From: Chryseolinea serpens
Lineage (GTDB): Bacteria; Bacteroidota; Bacteroidia; Cytophagales; Cyclobacteriaceae
Length of the DNA: 64,000 bases
Reading direction: 5' to 3'
Assembly (NCBI RefSeq): GCF_900129725.1
Contig: NZ_FQWQ01000001.1
Location: 3,038,001-3,102,000 of the forward strand
The notes under the pieces are model-generated. The model saw only the letters and a program-made list of their open reading frames with translations, ran no database searches and was not told the origin of the DNA. The position numbers and the translations under genes were made by a program. Positions within the stretch are counted from its first letter, which is position 1; each line of letters starts with the position of its first letter. Shown in pieces: positions 35,642-44,850 of this stretch.

Positions 35642-35704
35642 ATAACTATTTCGCTACACCCCCTCCACCCTCCCCTTCGAACTTAACCAATCCCTCTATA
35701 TTCT

Positions 35705-36295
35705 ATGAACCCTGTATTGAACAGAGAGCTCTTCTTTGTGAAGGAGCACACTGGCATTTTCAAAGCGGCCAACAATTTCGACATCTACGATCCGGAGTCC
35801 AACCAGATCATCCTGGAATGTCGTGAAGAGAACCTTGGCTTTTTCACCAAGATGTTTCGTTTCACCGACTACAAGCGCATGACCCCATTCGACATCGAGA
35901 TCCGCACGCCCGCAGGCGAAAAAGTGGTCTCGGTGCGCCGCGGCACGTCGTTCTTTATTTCCACCGTGGAAGTGCTGGACGAGAACGGCGCCCTGGTGGG
36001 CAAGTTCAAACAAAAGTTTTTCAGCATCGGCGGCAAGTTCGATGTGCTGGATGCCAACGACCAGGTGCTTTGCACGCTGAAGGGCAAATGGACGAGCTGG
36101 GACTTCAAATTCATTGCCGGCGACAACCGGGAATTTGCCTACGTCACCAAAAAATGGGCAGGCTTTGGCAAAGAGTTTTTCACCACGGCCGACAATTATG
36201 TGTTGCAGATCAAACCCGAAGTGCCCGCCAACCACCCGTTGCGCCAGCTCATTTTGGCGGCGGTGATGTGCATCGATTTTGTTTTGAAAGAATAA
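35705..36295 (+). CDS. Phospholipid scramblase-related/LURP-one-like protein
   Basis: A 196-residue protein with a tubby/scramblase-like beta-barrel pattern (FDIYDPESNQIILECRE, TPAGEKVVSVRRG, FKQKFFSIGGKFDVLD) ending in a hydrophobic helix (LRQLILAAVMCIDFVL). The bacterial members have no firm function; lipid scrambling should not be assumed from the name. It is a single gene between glyS and dgt. Confidence 0.75.
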   Translation: MNPVLNRELFFVKEHTGIFKAANNFDIYDPESNQIILECREENLGFFTKMFRFTDYKRMTPFDIEIRTPAGEKVVSVRRGTSFFISTVEVLDENGALVGKFKQKFFSIGGKFDVLDANDQVLCTLKGKWTSWDFKFIAGDNREFAYVTKKWAGFGKEFFTTADNYVLQIKPEVPANHPLRQLILAAVMCIDFVLKE

Positions 36296-36347
36296 CGATC
36301 CTGTCCATCCCAGGCCTGCGGTTTCTCGGGCTTTTGATGAGAAATAA

Positions 36348-36355
36348 TATCTTTG
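36348..36355 (+). promoter_or_regulatory. Bacteroidota-type -7 element TATCTTTG upstream of dgt
   Basis: TATCTTTG lies 83 bases before the dgt ATG. The flanking text (ATATCTTTGTGCGGGCTAT) closely resembles that before ileS (ATATCTTTGCGGGCTAT), which strengthens the call. The -33 box is weak. Confidence 0.5.
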
Positions 36356-36438
36356 TGCGGGCTATCGCGATCCAGGTTGCGGTTGCCCGCTGATTTTTAT
36401 ACCCGGTTCCAACGCAACAGCGATCAACATCGTCATTC

Positions 36439-37764
36439 ATGATCTGGCATCAACTACTTTCCTCCCAACGCACAGGCCAAAAGCCGGTGGCCAACACCGA
36501 GCCCTCGCGCAGCGCGTTTGAGCAGGACTATGACCGCATCATTTTCTCGCACCCCTTCCGGCGGCTGCAAGACAAAACGCAGGTGCACCCGTTGCCCGAA
36601 CACGACTTTGTGCACACACGCCTCACCCACAGCCTCGAAGTTTCCAGTGTAGGCCGGTCGTTGGGAAAACGCGTGGGCGAGATCATTCTGCAGCGTCACC
36701 CGGAATTGAAAGCGACGCATTCCCTTTTTGACTTTGGCGCCATCGTGGCCGCGGCATCGCTGGCACACGACCTGGGCAATCCTCCTTTTGGTCATGCCGG
36801 CGAGGATGCGCTCTCCGATTTTTTTATTCACCACCCGCAGGGACAATTCTTCAAAGACAAAGTGAGCGACGCCGAGTGGGGCGATCTCACCCGCTTTGAA
36901 GGAAACGCCCAGGGCTTCCGCATCCTTAACAAAAATCAATACGGTCTCAAGCTCACGTTTGCCACGCTGGGCGCGTTCACCAAATACCCTTGCCCGGCTT
37001 GGTTTCCGAAGCGCGACAAGACGCTGAGAAGCCAGAAGAAATTCGGGTTCTTCGAAAGCGAAAAAGAGATCTTCCGCGAAGTGGGCCAGGCCCTGGAGCT
37101 GATCCCCGCAGCCGACTGCGCTTTTGTGCGCCACCCGCTCGCGTTTCTCGTGGAAGCCGCCGACGATATTTGTTATAGCATCATCGACCTGGAAGACGGG
37201 TGTAGCCTTGGGCTGGTCAGTTATGAAGAAGCCCGGGCGTTGTTCGAGGGATTGATCACCAAAAACAAAACCAAGCTCGGCAAGCTGGACCACCTCCACA
37301 GCCTCCCCGAAAAGATCGGCTACCTGCGCGCCCTCGCCATCGGCGACCTGATGGACGAGTGCTCGTCGCTCTTCCTGGCCAACGAAGACGCTATACTGGC
37401 CGGCAAATTCGACCAGGCGCTGGCGGATCATTGTCCTTCGCGCGATGCCTTAAAAGAGATCATCAAAATTTCCATCGAGAAGATCTACCGCGCCCGCACC
37501 GTGGTGGAGATCGAGGCCGCAGGCCACGAGGTGTTGCCCGGACTTTTACAGGAATTCACCACCGCAGGCTGGTATTTGATGAACGGCACGAAGTCACGAA
37601 AATACCAAAACCTCCAACTCCTGCTCCCGGAGGATATCCGCAGTGATATTGAGCGCCAGCCTGGCCAGGTCTATGGCATGCTGCGGCTCATCACCGACTT
37701 TGTTTCCGGCATGACCGATAGGCATGCGTTATCCCTCTACCGCAAGATCAAAGGAATGGCCTAA
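36439..37764 (+). CDS. dgt: Deoxyguanosinetriphosphate triphosphohydrolase
   Basis: A 441-residue HD-domain dNTPase that releases tripolyphosphate from dGTP and related dNTPs. The metal site is visible as His in RLTHSLEVSSVGR, His-Asp in SLAHDLGNPPFGHAGE and a later Asp in VEAADDICYSIID. The N-terminal FSHPFRRLQDKTQVHP is typical. It would tune dNTP pools. Confidence 0.93.
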   Translation: MIWHQLLSSQRTGQKPVANTEPSRSAFEQDYDRIIFSHPFRRLQDKTQVHPLPEHDFVHTRLTHSLEVSSVGRSLGKRVGEIILQRHPELKATHSLFDFGAIVAAASLAHDLGNPPFGHAGEDALSDFFIHHPQGQFFKDKVSDAEWGDLTRFEGNAQGFRILNKNQYGLKLTFATLGAFTKYPCPAWFPKRDKTLRSQKKFGFFESEKEIFREVGQALELIPAADCAFVRHPLAFLVEAADDICYSIIDLEDGCSLGLVSYEEARALFEGLITKNKTKLGKLDHLHSLPEKIGYLRALAIGDLMDECSSLFLANEDAILAGKFDQALADHCPSRDALKEIIKISIEKIYRARTVVEIEAAGHEVLPGLLQEFTTAGWYLMNGTKSRKYQNLQLLLPEDIRSDIERQPGQVYGMLRLITDFVSGMTDRHALSLYRKIKGMA

Positions 37765-37829
37765 AAAGGCTTTACATCCGGTTTTATTATTGACGGAAGC
37801 CCGGAAGCCTTTGCTCCAACGTTGCTCAC

Positions 37830-37863
37830 TTGCCCGCCGAAGCTTCAGCGAAGGAGGGCCCCG
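37830..37863. repeat. Dispersed palindromic repeat, copy F
   Basis: It reads TTGCCCGCCGAAGCTTCAGC then GAAGGAGGGCCCCGC. It lies 65 bases after dgt, in the orientation of copies B and D. Confidence 0.7.
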
Positions 37864-37882
37864 CAAAAACCCCAAAAATCCT

Positions 37883-37890
37883 TAGCTTTG
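37883..37890 (+). promoter_or_regulatory. Putative -7 element TAGCTTTG upstream of the RND gene
   Basis: TAGCTTTG matches TAnnTTTG and lies 56 bases before the start at 37946, just after repeat copy F. No -33 partner is evident. Confidence 0.4.
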
Positions 37891-37945
37891 GACCGAAAAT
37901 TGCGCCACCCCAAAGCGCATGCATTCTTAACCAGACGCGTTCATC

Positions 37946-40372
37946 ATGTGGAATAAAGTTGCGGAAGCCATCATCAAAAACAGGCTATTACTGAGCATCA
38001 TTATCGGCGCCATCACCCTTGTCATGGGCTACTATGCCTCCCGGGTAGAGATGAGCTACGAATTTGCCCGCACCGTTCCCCCCAACGACCCCGACCAGGT
38101 CTATCTCGACAACTTCAAAGCCCAGTTTGGCGAAGACGCCAACATCATTGCCGTGGGCATGAAAGACAGCGCCATCTACAAGCTCGACAATTTCAAAGCC
38201 TACAGCGATCTCATCAAAGACGTTAAGAAAATCAACGGCGTCACCAATGTGCTGGCGCTCCCCGTGCTGAAGATGATCCTGAAAGACACGGCCCAAGCCA
38301 AATTCTACCTCGCCGCGATTTTCAACGATACCATCGCATCACAAAAAGATCTCGACAGCCTGCTGATCCTGGCCTCCGAGCAAAAACTCTACGAAAGCCA
38401 ATTGGTGAACACTTCCAACGGGGCCACCATGATGCTGGTGTCGGTAAAGAAAGAAGTGATGAACTCGATAAAGCGTGAAGCTTTGACGCAGTCGCTGCAG
38501 GATGCCGGGAAAAAATTTGAAGACAAAACACATATCCAGCTTCGCTATGCCGGTTTGCCGTTTATCCGTACCGTTGTGGCCAAAGCACTGAAACGCGAGA
38601 TGAATATTTTCCTGCTCGCCTCGGCAATTGTTACGGGGCTGATCATGTTCGTGTTTTTCCGTTCATTCCGGGCCGTGCTGTTTTCCATGATCATCATCGG
38701 CATCCTGGTGGTGTGGACGTTGGGTACGCTGGCCATCTTCGCGTTCAAGATCACGTTGCTGAGCGGGCTGATCCCGCCCGTGATCGTGACCATCGGTGTG
38801 ACGAATGCGATTTACCTGCTCAACAAATACCACCTGGAGTTTGCCCGTACAAAAGACAAAATGGAAGCCATCACCATCGTGGTGCGCAAAATGGGATTGG
38901 CGATGTTTCTTACCAATCTTACGGTAGCGATTGGCTTTCTTACGTTACTCTCCACCGACATCATTATCCTGCGCGAGTTCGGTATTGTGGCGGGTCTCAA
39001 CATCCTGGCCTTGTTCTTTGTGAGCCTGGTCATGATCCCCAGCATTTTGTATTGGCTGCCCGTGCCATCCCCAAAACATTTGCGCCATCTCGACTTTAAA
39101 ATCATGGGTGGCTTTTTAAAGGTGGTCGATGGTTGGGTACACACCAAAAGGGTGGCCATCTATGCCGTTTCCCTCACCGTGGCCCTGCTTTCACTCTATG
39201 GCATTTCAAAACTCCGGTCGGTGGCCTTCATGGTCGACGATGTGCCGGAACAAAGCCAGGTAAAGAGAGATCTGAAATTTTTTGAGAGCAACTTCAGCGG
39301 CATCATGCCCCTGGAGATCATGGTGGAATTCAAAACCAAAAAGAGAAGGCCCATCCTGGATGTGAAGAACCTGCAGAAGGTCGACGAGTTTGAGAACTTT
39401 CTGGATTCTATCCCAATGATGTCGCGCCCCATTTCCGTGCTCACGTTTGTGAAGGCGGCCAAGCAGGCCTTCTATAACAACAACCCTGCGAAATATACAC
39501 TGCCCACGAAAGCGGAGGGTGGCTTCATCATGCGCTACATGAAAGGACAAACCGACAGCAGCGGGCTCTACAAATCGTTTGTCGACTCCACCTTCAGCAA
39601 GATGCGCATCTCGTGCCAGATCGCCGACATCGGCTCCACGCGATTGGACTCCCTGGTGCACCAGGTGATCGAACCGCGCATGAAAGCCACCTTTACCTCC
39701 ACGGCCAAAGATTCGGTGATCACCACGATCACCGGCACGTCAAAGATCTTTATCAAGGGAAATAAATTTCTCGTCGCCAACCTGCAGGAGAGCTTGCTGC
39801 TGGCGTTCATCCTCATCACGCTGTCGATGGCCATCCTGTTTGCCAATGTGCGCATGATCATCATCTCACTCATCCCCAACCTGCTGGCCTTGCTCATCAC
39901 GGCGGGATTGATGGGCTTCTTTCATATTCCCCTCAAAGCCAGCACAGCCCTGATCTTCAGCATCACCTTTGGTATTTCCGTGGACAACTCCATCCGTTTC
40001 CTGGCCAAATACCGGCAGGAAATTCTGGCTAACAATTTCTTTATCGCCAAGGCGGTGAGCGATAGCATCCTGGAAACCGGCAAAAGCATCATGTACACCT
40101 CGGTCGTGCTCTTCGCCGGGTTTATCATTTTTGCCTTCTCATCGTTTGGCGGAACGATTGCGCTGGGAATTCTTACCTCTGTGACGCTGGTGATCTCCAT
40201 GTTCACCAACCTGATCCTGCTCCCCGCGCTGATCATGACCTTCGACAAGCCAAAACGCCGCAAGGGCGACCTGATCGAGGACTTCGATTCCAGCTTCTAT
40301 GGCGAGCATGAGGACGAGGAGATCGACCTCAGCAAGATCAAGATCCACAACCGGCATTCGGCGGCAGAATAG
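37946..40372 (+). CDS. RND-superfamily (MMPL/HAE3-type) transporter
   Basis: An 808-residue inner-membrane exporter with a duplicated layout: one membrane helix, a periplasmic domain (about 35-215), five helices, then the same again (second periplasmic domain about 430-615). Helix landmarks include LSGLIPPVIVTIGVTNAIYLL and FSITFGISVDNSIRFLAKYR. The acidic C-terminal tail is cytoplasmic. No membrane-fusion or outer-membrane partner is adjacent, so it is more like the lipid/hopanoid-type family than tripartite pumps. The substrate is unknown. Confidence 0.88.
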   Translation: MWNKVAEAIIKNRLLLSIIIGAITLVMGYYASRVEMSYEFARTVPPNDPDQVYLDNFKAQFGEDANIIAVGMKDSAIYKLDNFKAYSDLIKDVKKINGVTNVLALPVLKMILKDTAQAKFYLAAIFNDTIASQKDLDSLLILASEQKLYESQLVNTSNGATMMLVSVKKEVMNSIKREALTQSLQDAGKKFEDKTHIQLRYAGLPFIRTVVAKALKREMNIFLLASAIVTGLIMFVFFRSFRAVLFSMIIIGILVVWTLGTLAIFAFKITLLSGLIPPVIVTIGVTNAIYLLNKYHLEFARTKDKMEAITIVVRKMGLAMFLTNLTVAIGFLTLLSTDIIILREFGIVAGLNILALFFVSLVMIPSILYWLPVPSPKHLRHLDFKIMGGFLKVVDGWVHTKRVAIYAVSLTVALLSLYGISKLRSVAFMVDDVPEQSQVKRDLKFFESNFSGIMPLEIMVEFKTKKRRPILDVKNLQKVDEFENFLDSIPMMSRPISVLTFVKAAKQAFYNNNPAKYTLPTKAEGGFIMRYMKGQTDSSGLYKSFVDSTFSKMRISCQIADIGSTRLDSLVHQVIEPRMKATFTSTAKDSVITTITGTSKIFIKGNKFLVANLQESLLLAFILITLSMAILFANVRMIIISLIPNLLALLITAGLMGFFHIPLKASTALIFSITFGISVDNSIRFLAKYRQEILANNFFIAKAVSDSILETGKSIMYTSVVLFAGFIIFAFSSFGGTIALGILTSVTLVISMFTNLILLPALIMTFDKPKRRKGDLIEDFDSSFYGEHEDEEIDLSKIKIHNRHSAAE

Positions 40373-40465
40373 GTGCACTTCAGGGCAAAAATTTGCCTTC
40401 CCCAGCCCCTAAAAAAGCCCGGGACCGCACAGGTTTTTGTCTGTGGACTGTTTACTAAAAACAAA

Positions 40466-40473
40466 TATCTTTG
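40466..40473 (+). promoter_or_regulatory. Bacteroidota-type -7 element TATCTTTG upstream of ileS
   Basis: TATCTTTG in the context ATATCTTTGCGGGCTAT lies 47 bases before the ileS ATG. It is the third identical octamer in front of a housekeeping gene in this 6.5-kb stretch. Confidence 0.5.
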
Positions 40474-40519
40474 CGGGCTATAAAAAGCAGAAAACCTCAA
40501 TTTTACCGTATTTATCAGA

Positions 40520-43500
40520 ATGGCCGGCCCTTACAAGGAATATAAAGCGTTGAATTTTGCCCAGGTGGCAGCAGAAGTCCTCGATTTCTGGAAAAAAGAA
40601 AAGATTTTCGAGAAATCGGTCAGCAACCGCGAAGGGGCTCCCTCTTTCACGTTTTATGAAGGCCCGCCGTCGGCCAACGGCACGCCCGGCATTCACCACG
40701 TGATGGCCCGCACCGTAAAAGACATTTTCTGCCGCTACAAGACCCTGCAAGGTTTCCAGGTGAAGCGCAAAGGCGGCTGGGACACACACGGGTTACCCGT
40801 GGAGCTCCAGGTGGAAAAACAACTGGGCATCACCAAAGACGACATCGGCCGCAAGATCTCCATCGAAGATTATAACAAGAAGTGCCGCGAAACGGTGATG
40901 ATGTATAAGGACCAGTGGGACGACCTCACCCTGAAAATGGGCTATTGGGTCGACCTTGATCATCCCTACATCACCTACGAAAGAGAATACATCGAATCGC
41001 TGTGGTGGATCCTGAAGCAGTTCTACAACAAGGGCCTGCTCTACAAAGGCTACACCATTCAGCCCTACTCCCCTTCCGACGGAACCGGTCTCAGCTCGCA
41101 CGAGCTCAACCAGCCCGGCTGCTACAAGGAAGTGAAAGACACTTCGATCGTGGCCCAGTTCACCCTGAAGGCCGATAGCGCATCCGAATTTTTGCGCAAG
41201 GCCACCACACGCGAAGTGTCGCTATTGGCGTGGACGACCACCCCGTGGACATTGCCTTCGAACACCGCGCTGGTAGTCGGAGAAAAGATCCGCTATGTTC
41301 AAGTGGATACGTTCAACCCTTACACGTTCAAACCTGTGAGCGTGGTGTTGGCCAAAGATCTGCTGGGCAAATATTTTCCGGAGAAGAACAAAGACCTGTC
41401 GCTCGACGCGTATAAGTCAGGCGATAAAGCGATCCCCTACAAAGTGGTGCAGGAATTTGCCGGCGCGCAGTTGGTGGGTCTCGCCTACGATCAACTCATG
41501 CCGTATGTGCAACCGCTGTATGATGCCAATAAGGCGTTCAAAGTGGTTGCCGGTGATTTTGTTACTACGGAAGATGGTACGGGTATCGTGCACTCCTCGC
41601 CTACGTTTGGTGCGGACGACTTCCGTGTTTCAAAACAAAACGGCATTCCTCCCCTGACCGTGAAAGACGAAGGTGGCAACGAGGTGCCCACGGTAGATAA
41701 AAAAGGAAAATTCATTTCGGTGATCGGCGAAAGGCTGAAGGAAGGTGTGGCGAAATATCACATCAAGACCCACAAGCCCCTCGGTGTCGATGACTTTTAT
41801 GTGAAAAACTATACCGATGAAGATGAGACGAACCCCGACTACAAAACCACGGACGTCATCATCTCCATCATCCTGAAAGAAGAGAACAAAGCTTTCAAGG
41901 TAGAGAAATACGAACACACCTATCCGCACTCGTGGCGCACAGACAAGCCCGTGTTGTATTATCCCCTGGATGCCTGGTTCATCAAGACCACTGCGCTGAA
42001 AGACCGCATGGTGGAGTTGAACAAGACCATCAACTGGAAACCCGAATCCACGGGAACAGGTCGTTTTGGCAACTGGCTGGAAAACCTGGTGGACTGGAAC
42101 CTGTCACGGTCGCGCTACTGGGGCACACCGCTGCCCATCTGGCGCACGAAAGACAACAAGGAAGAAATTTGCATCGGCTCGCTCGAAGAATTAAATCAAG
42201 AAGTAGCCAAGGCGGTGAAAGCAGGCTTGATGAAAGCCGAGCTGCCAAAAGATTTCGATCTCCACCGTCCCTATGTTGACGATGTGGTGTTGGTGAGCTC
42301 TTCAGGTCAGCCGATGTATCGCGAGGCCGATCTCATCGACGTGTGGTTCGACTCGGGCGCCATGCCCTATGCGCAATGGCACTATCCTTTTGAGAACAAA
42401 GACATCTTTGATAAAAACTATCCCGCCGATTTCATCGCCGAGGGCGTGGACCAAACCCGCGGCTGGTTCTTTACTTTGCACGCCATCGCCGTGATGTTAT
42501 GCGATAGCGTCGCTTTCAAAAATGTGATCTCCAACGGCCTGGTGCTCGACAAGAATGGCAACAAAATGTCGAAGCGCAAAGGCAATGTGGTGAACCCCTT
42601 CGAGGCGCTGGCCCAATACGGTCCCGACCTCGTCCGCTGGTACATGATCGAGAACGCGCCGCCGTGGGACAACCTCAAGTTCGACTTCGAGGGCATCGTG
42701 GAAGTGCAGCGCCGTTTCTTTGGCACGTTGCAGAACACGTATTCCTTCTTCGCGCTGTATGCCAACATCGACGGATTTGAAAAAGAAGAACTGAACAATG
42801 TTCCTTACGACCAGTTGAATCACCTGGATCGTTGGATCATTTCCAAGCTGCAATCGCTCATCATCGAAGTGACCAAGGCCTACGACGAATACGAGCCCAC
42901 CCGCGCGGCCCGCGCCATCCAGGAGTTTGTGAACGATCACCTCTCCAACTGGTATGTGCGCCTGAACCGGAAGCGCTTCTGGAAAGGGGAAATGTCGACC
43001 GACAAAAAGGCGGCCTACGAAACGCTATACGAATGCCTTACGGTGACCGCGCAGCTCATGGCGCCGATCGCACCGTTCTATGCCGAGTGGTTATATAAAA
43101 ACCTGACCGACAGCATCCGCGACCGCGCCATCGCCTCGCATTCGCCGTTCCGCCATATCTCTGCCCACCTGACCGACCTGACCCAGGCCGTTCCCAGCCG
43201 CATAGATGCTGCGTTGGAGAAATCCATGGACTATGCGCAGCGCATTTGTTCGCTGGTGCACTCCATCCGCAAGAACAGCAAGATCAAAGTGCGAACCCCG
43301 CTGGAAAAAATCCTCCTGCCCGCGTTGGACGAATCGTTTGCCGCCCGCATCAAGTCGGTAGAGGAGATCATCCTGGCCGAGGTGAACGTGAAATACATCC
43401 AGTATATCGACGACACGTCCGGTGTGTTGGTGAAGAAGGTGAAACCCAACTTTGCCAAACTGGGTAAACAATATGGTCCCAAGATGAAGGATGTTGCCGC

Positions 43501-43948
43501 CGTGGTGAACACCTTCACCAAAGAAGACATTCAGCAGATCGAACGCAAAGGCACGCTTTCCAAGGGTGGCTACGACCTCGTGCTGGAAGACGTGCTCGTC
43601 ACTTCTGAGGACATCCCCGGCTGGGCAGTGGCCACGGAGAACGAGCTCACCGTTGCGCTCGACATCACCATCACCGAAGAATTAAAGAAGGAAGGCATCG
43701 CCCGCGATTTCGTGAACCGCATCCAAAACCTGCGCAAAGAAACAGGCCTGGAAGTGCTCGACAAGATCACCATCGAAGTGCAACCCTCCGACGACGCCAT
43801 AAATGCCGCGCTGAAAGACTTCAGCAGCTACATACAAACCGAAACCCAGGCCACGACCCTCGACATCAAACCTTCCGTAGTCGATGCCGTTGACGTGGAC
43901 ATGGACGATGTGGTACTGAAAGTGAAAATTAAAGTAAACAACAACTAA
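40520..43948 (+). CDS. ileS: Isoleucyl-tRNA synthetase, type 2, with GIHH in place of HIGH
   Basis: A 1142-residue class I synthetase that charges tRNA-Ile. The long form without a C-terminal cysteine zinc finger marks it as the eukaryote-like IleRS2 type. The KMSKS loop is intact (NKMSKRKGN, residues 682-686). The first signature, normally HxGH, reads Gly57-Ile-His59-His60 in ANGTPGIHHVMAR (40688-40699), i.e. GxHH. Such a swap is reported in IleRS2 enzymes with extreme mupirocin resistance. The editing domain includes LLAWTTTPWTLPSNTALVVG. lspA follows after 48 bases. Confidence 0.96.
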   Translation: MAGPYKEYKALNFAQVAAEVLDFWKKEKIFEKSVSNREGAPSFTFYEGPPSANGTPGIHHVMARTVKDIFCRYKTLQGFQVKRKGGWDTHGLPVELQVEKQLGITKDDIGRKISIEDYNKKCRETVMMYKDQWDDLTLKMGYWVDLDHPYITYEREYIESLWWILKQFYNKGLLYKGYTIQPYSPSDGTGLSSHELNQPGCYKEVKDTSIVAQFTLKADSASEFLRKATTREVSLLAWTTTPWTLPSNTALVVGEKIRYVQVDTFNPYTFKPVSVVLAKDLLGKYFPEKNKDLSLDAYKSGDKAIPYKVVQEFAGAQLVGLAYDQLMPYVQPLYDANKAFKVVAGDFVTTEDGTGIVHSSPTFGADDFRVSKQNGIPPLTVKDEGGNEVPTVDKKGKFISVIGERLKEGVAKYHIKTHKPLGVDDFYVKNYTDEDETNPDYKTTDVIISIILKEENKAFKVEKYEHTYPHSWRTDKPVLYYPLDAWFIKTTALKDRMVELNKTINWKPESTGTGRFGNWLENLVDWNLSRSRYWGTPLPIWRTKDNKEEICIGSLEELNQEVAKAVKAGLMKAELPKDFDLHRPYVDDVVLVSSSGQPMYREADLIDVWFDSGAMPYAQWHYPFENKDIFDKNYPADFIAEGVDQTRGWFFTLHAIAVMLCDSVAFKNVISNGLVLDKNGNKMSKRKGNVVNPFEALAQYGPDLVRWYMIENAPPWDNLKFDFEGIVEVQRRFFGTLQNTYSFFALYANIDGFEKEELNNVPYDQLNHLDRWIISKLQSLIIEVTKAYDEYEPTRAARAIQEFVNDHLSNWYVRLNRKRFWKGEMSTDKKAAYETLYECLTVTAQLMAPIAPFYAEWLYKNLTDSIRDRAIASHSPFRHISAHLTDLTQAVPSRIDAALEKSMDYAQRICSLVHSIRKNSKIKVRTPLEKILLPALDESFAARIKSVEEIILAEVNVKYIQYIDDTSGVLVKKVKPNFAKLGKQYGPKMKDVAAVVNTFTKEDIQQIERKGTLSKGGYDLVLEDVLVTSEDIPGWAVATENELTVALDITITEELKKEGIARDFVNRIQNLRKETGLEVLDKITIEVQPSDDAINAALKDFSSYIQTETQATTLDIKPSVVDAVDVDMDDVVLKVKIKVNNN

Positions 43949-43996
43949 CGGAACACCCCCGCGCATGGCCGTCAACGCGGGAACACAACGCTGATC

Positions 43997-44692
43997 ATGA
44001 AGATTTACAAATATTTCCTGCTTGCCCTGGCTGTTATCCTCGTGGACCAAACCTCAAAATTGTTGGTCCATAACCTGATGTACCTGCACCAGGAGATCAC
44101 GGTGATCGGCAACGAGCAGTACGGGTTCAAACTACATTACTTGCTTAACCCGGGTATGGCCTTCGGCATCCGCTGGCACAACGAGTTTGGCAAATTGGCC
44201 TTGACGGTTTTCCGCATTGCAGCCATGGGTGGCATTGGCTACTATTTGGTGAAGATGGCCAAGCGGGGATCGAGCGAAGGCTTTCTTTGGTGCATGGCGT
44301 TGATCCTGGGCGGGGCTGTGGGCAACGTGATCGACAGCACGTTCTATGGCGTGTTCCTCAACAACCACCCCGCAAACTCGCCTACGCCCTGGTTTCATGG
44401 GCAGGTGATCGATATGTTGTTCTTCCCCTTGTTCGACTATACGTGGCCCACTTGGGTGCCCTATGTTGGGGGAGATTATTTTCTTTTCTTCAGCCCGGTG
44501 TTCAACATCGCCGACTCTTCCATTTTCATCGGGGTGGTGATCATCCTCATTTTCCAGCGCCGGTATTTTGGTGAGCGCTTCCATGGCGAATCCCTGGAAA
44601 CACACCCGGAGCCAGCAGCTGCCATCCCGCCCGTGAACGAGGAGCCCCCTCAGGAAACCGTGGAGAAACCCACGGATTCGCCACAGGTCTGA
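43997..44692 (+). CDS. lspA: Lipoprotein signal peptidase LspA, extended form
   Basis: A 231-residue aspartyl membrane protease that removes lipoprotein signal peptides. The catalytic aspartates are Asp113 in GNVIDSTFYG and Asp173 in FNIADSSIF. VDQTSKLLV and NPGMAFGIRW are conserved. It exceeds the usual 160-170 residues because of an insertion of about 35 residues between the catalytic segments and a 45-residue proline- and glutamate-rich C-terminal tail. It follows ileS, the common ileS-lspA order, and presumably processes the several lipoproteins seen in this window. Confidence 0.94.
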   Translation: MKIYKYFLLALAVILVDQTSKLLVHNLMYLHQEITVIGNEQYGFKLHYLLNPGMAFGIRWHNEFGKLALTVFRIAAMGGIGYYLVKMAKRGSSEGFLWCMALILGGAVGNVIDSTFYGVFLNNHPANSPTPWFHGQVIDMLFFPLFDYTWPTWVPYVGGDYFLFFSPVFNIADSSIFIGVVIILIFQRRYFGERFHGESLETHPEPAAAIPPVNEEPPQETVEKPTDSPQV

Positions 44693-44850
44693 AATTCGCC
44701 CGAATTCATTTTTCTGTTCTTTTTTTTCGATGGCTGCCTTTCGGTTGCGGAAGAATTTTATTCCGTGAAAACTAATAAGCGTTAGCCAAATACATTATTC
44801 TTCTTACTTTTAGGCACTTAAAATTTCACCTAACCTTAAGAAGAATAACA

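Noticed and set aside
36454-37431. Minus-strand open frame (325 codons) antisense to dgt
   Set aside because: It is a shadow of the HD-domain gene, with no start context or family match.
44693-44706. AATTCG/CGAATT palindrome after lspA as a terminator
   Set aside because: The loop would be only two bases, the stem is AT-rich and weak, and the T-run is displaced.
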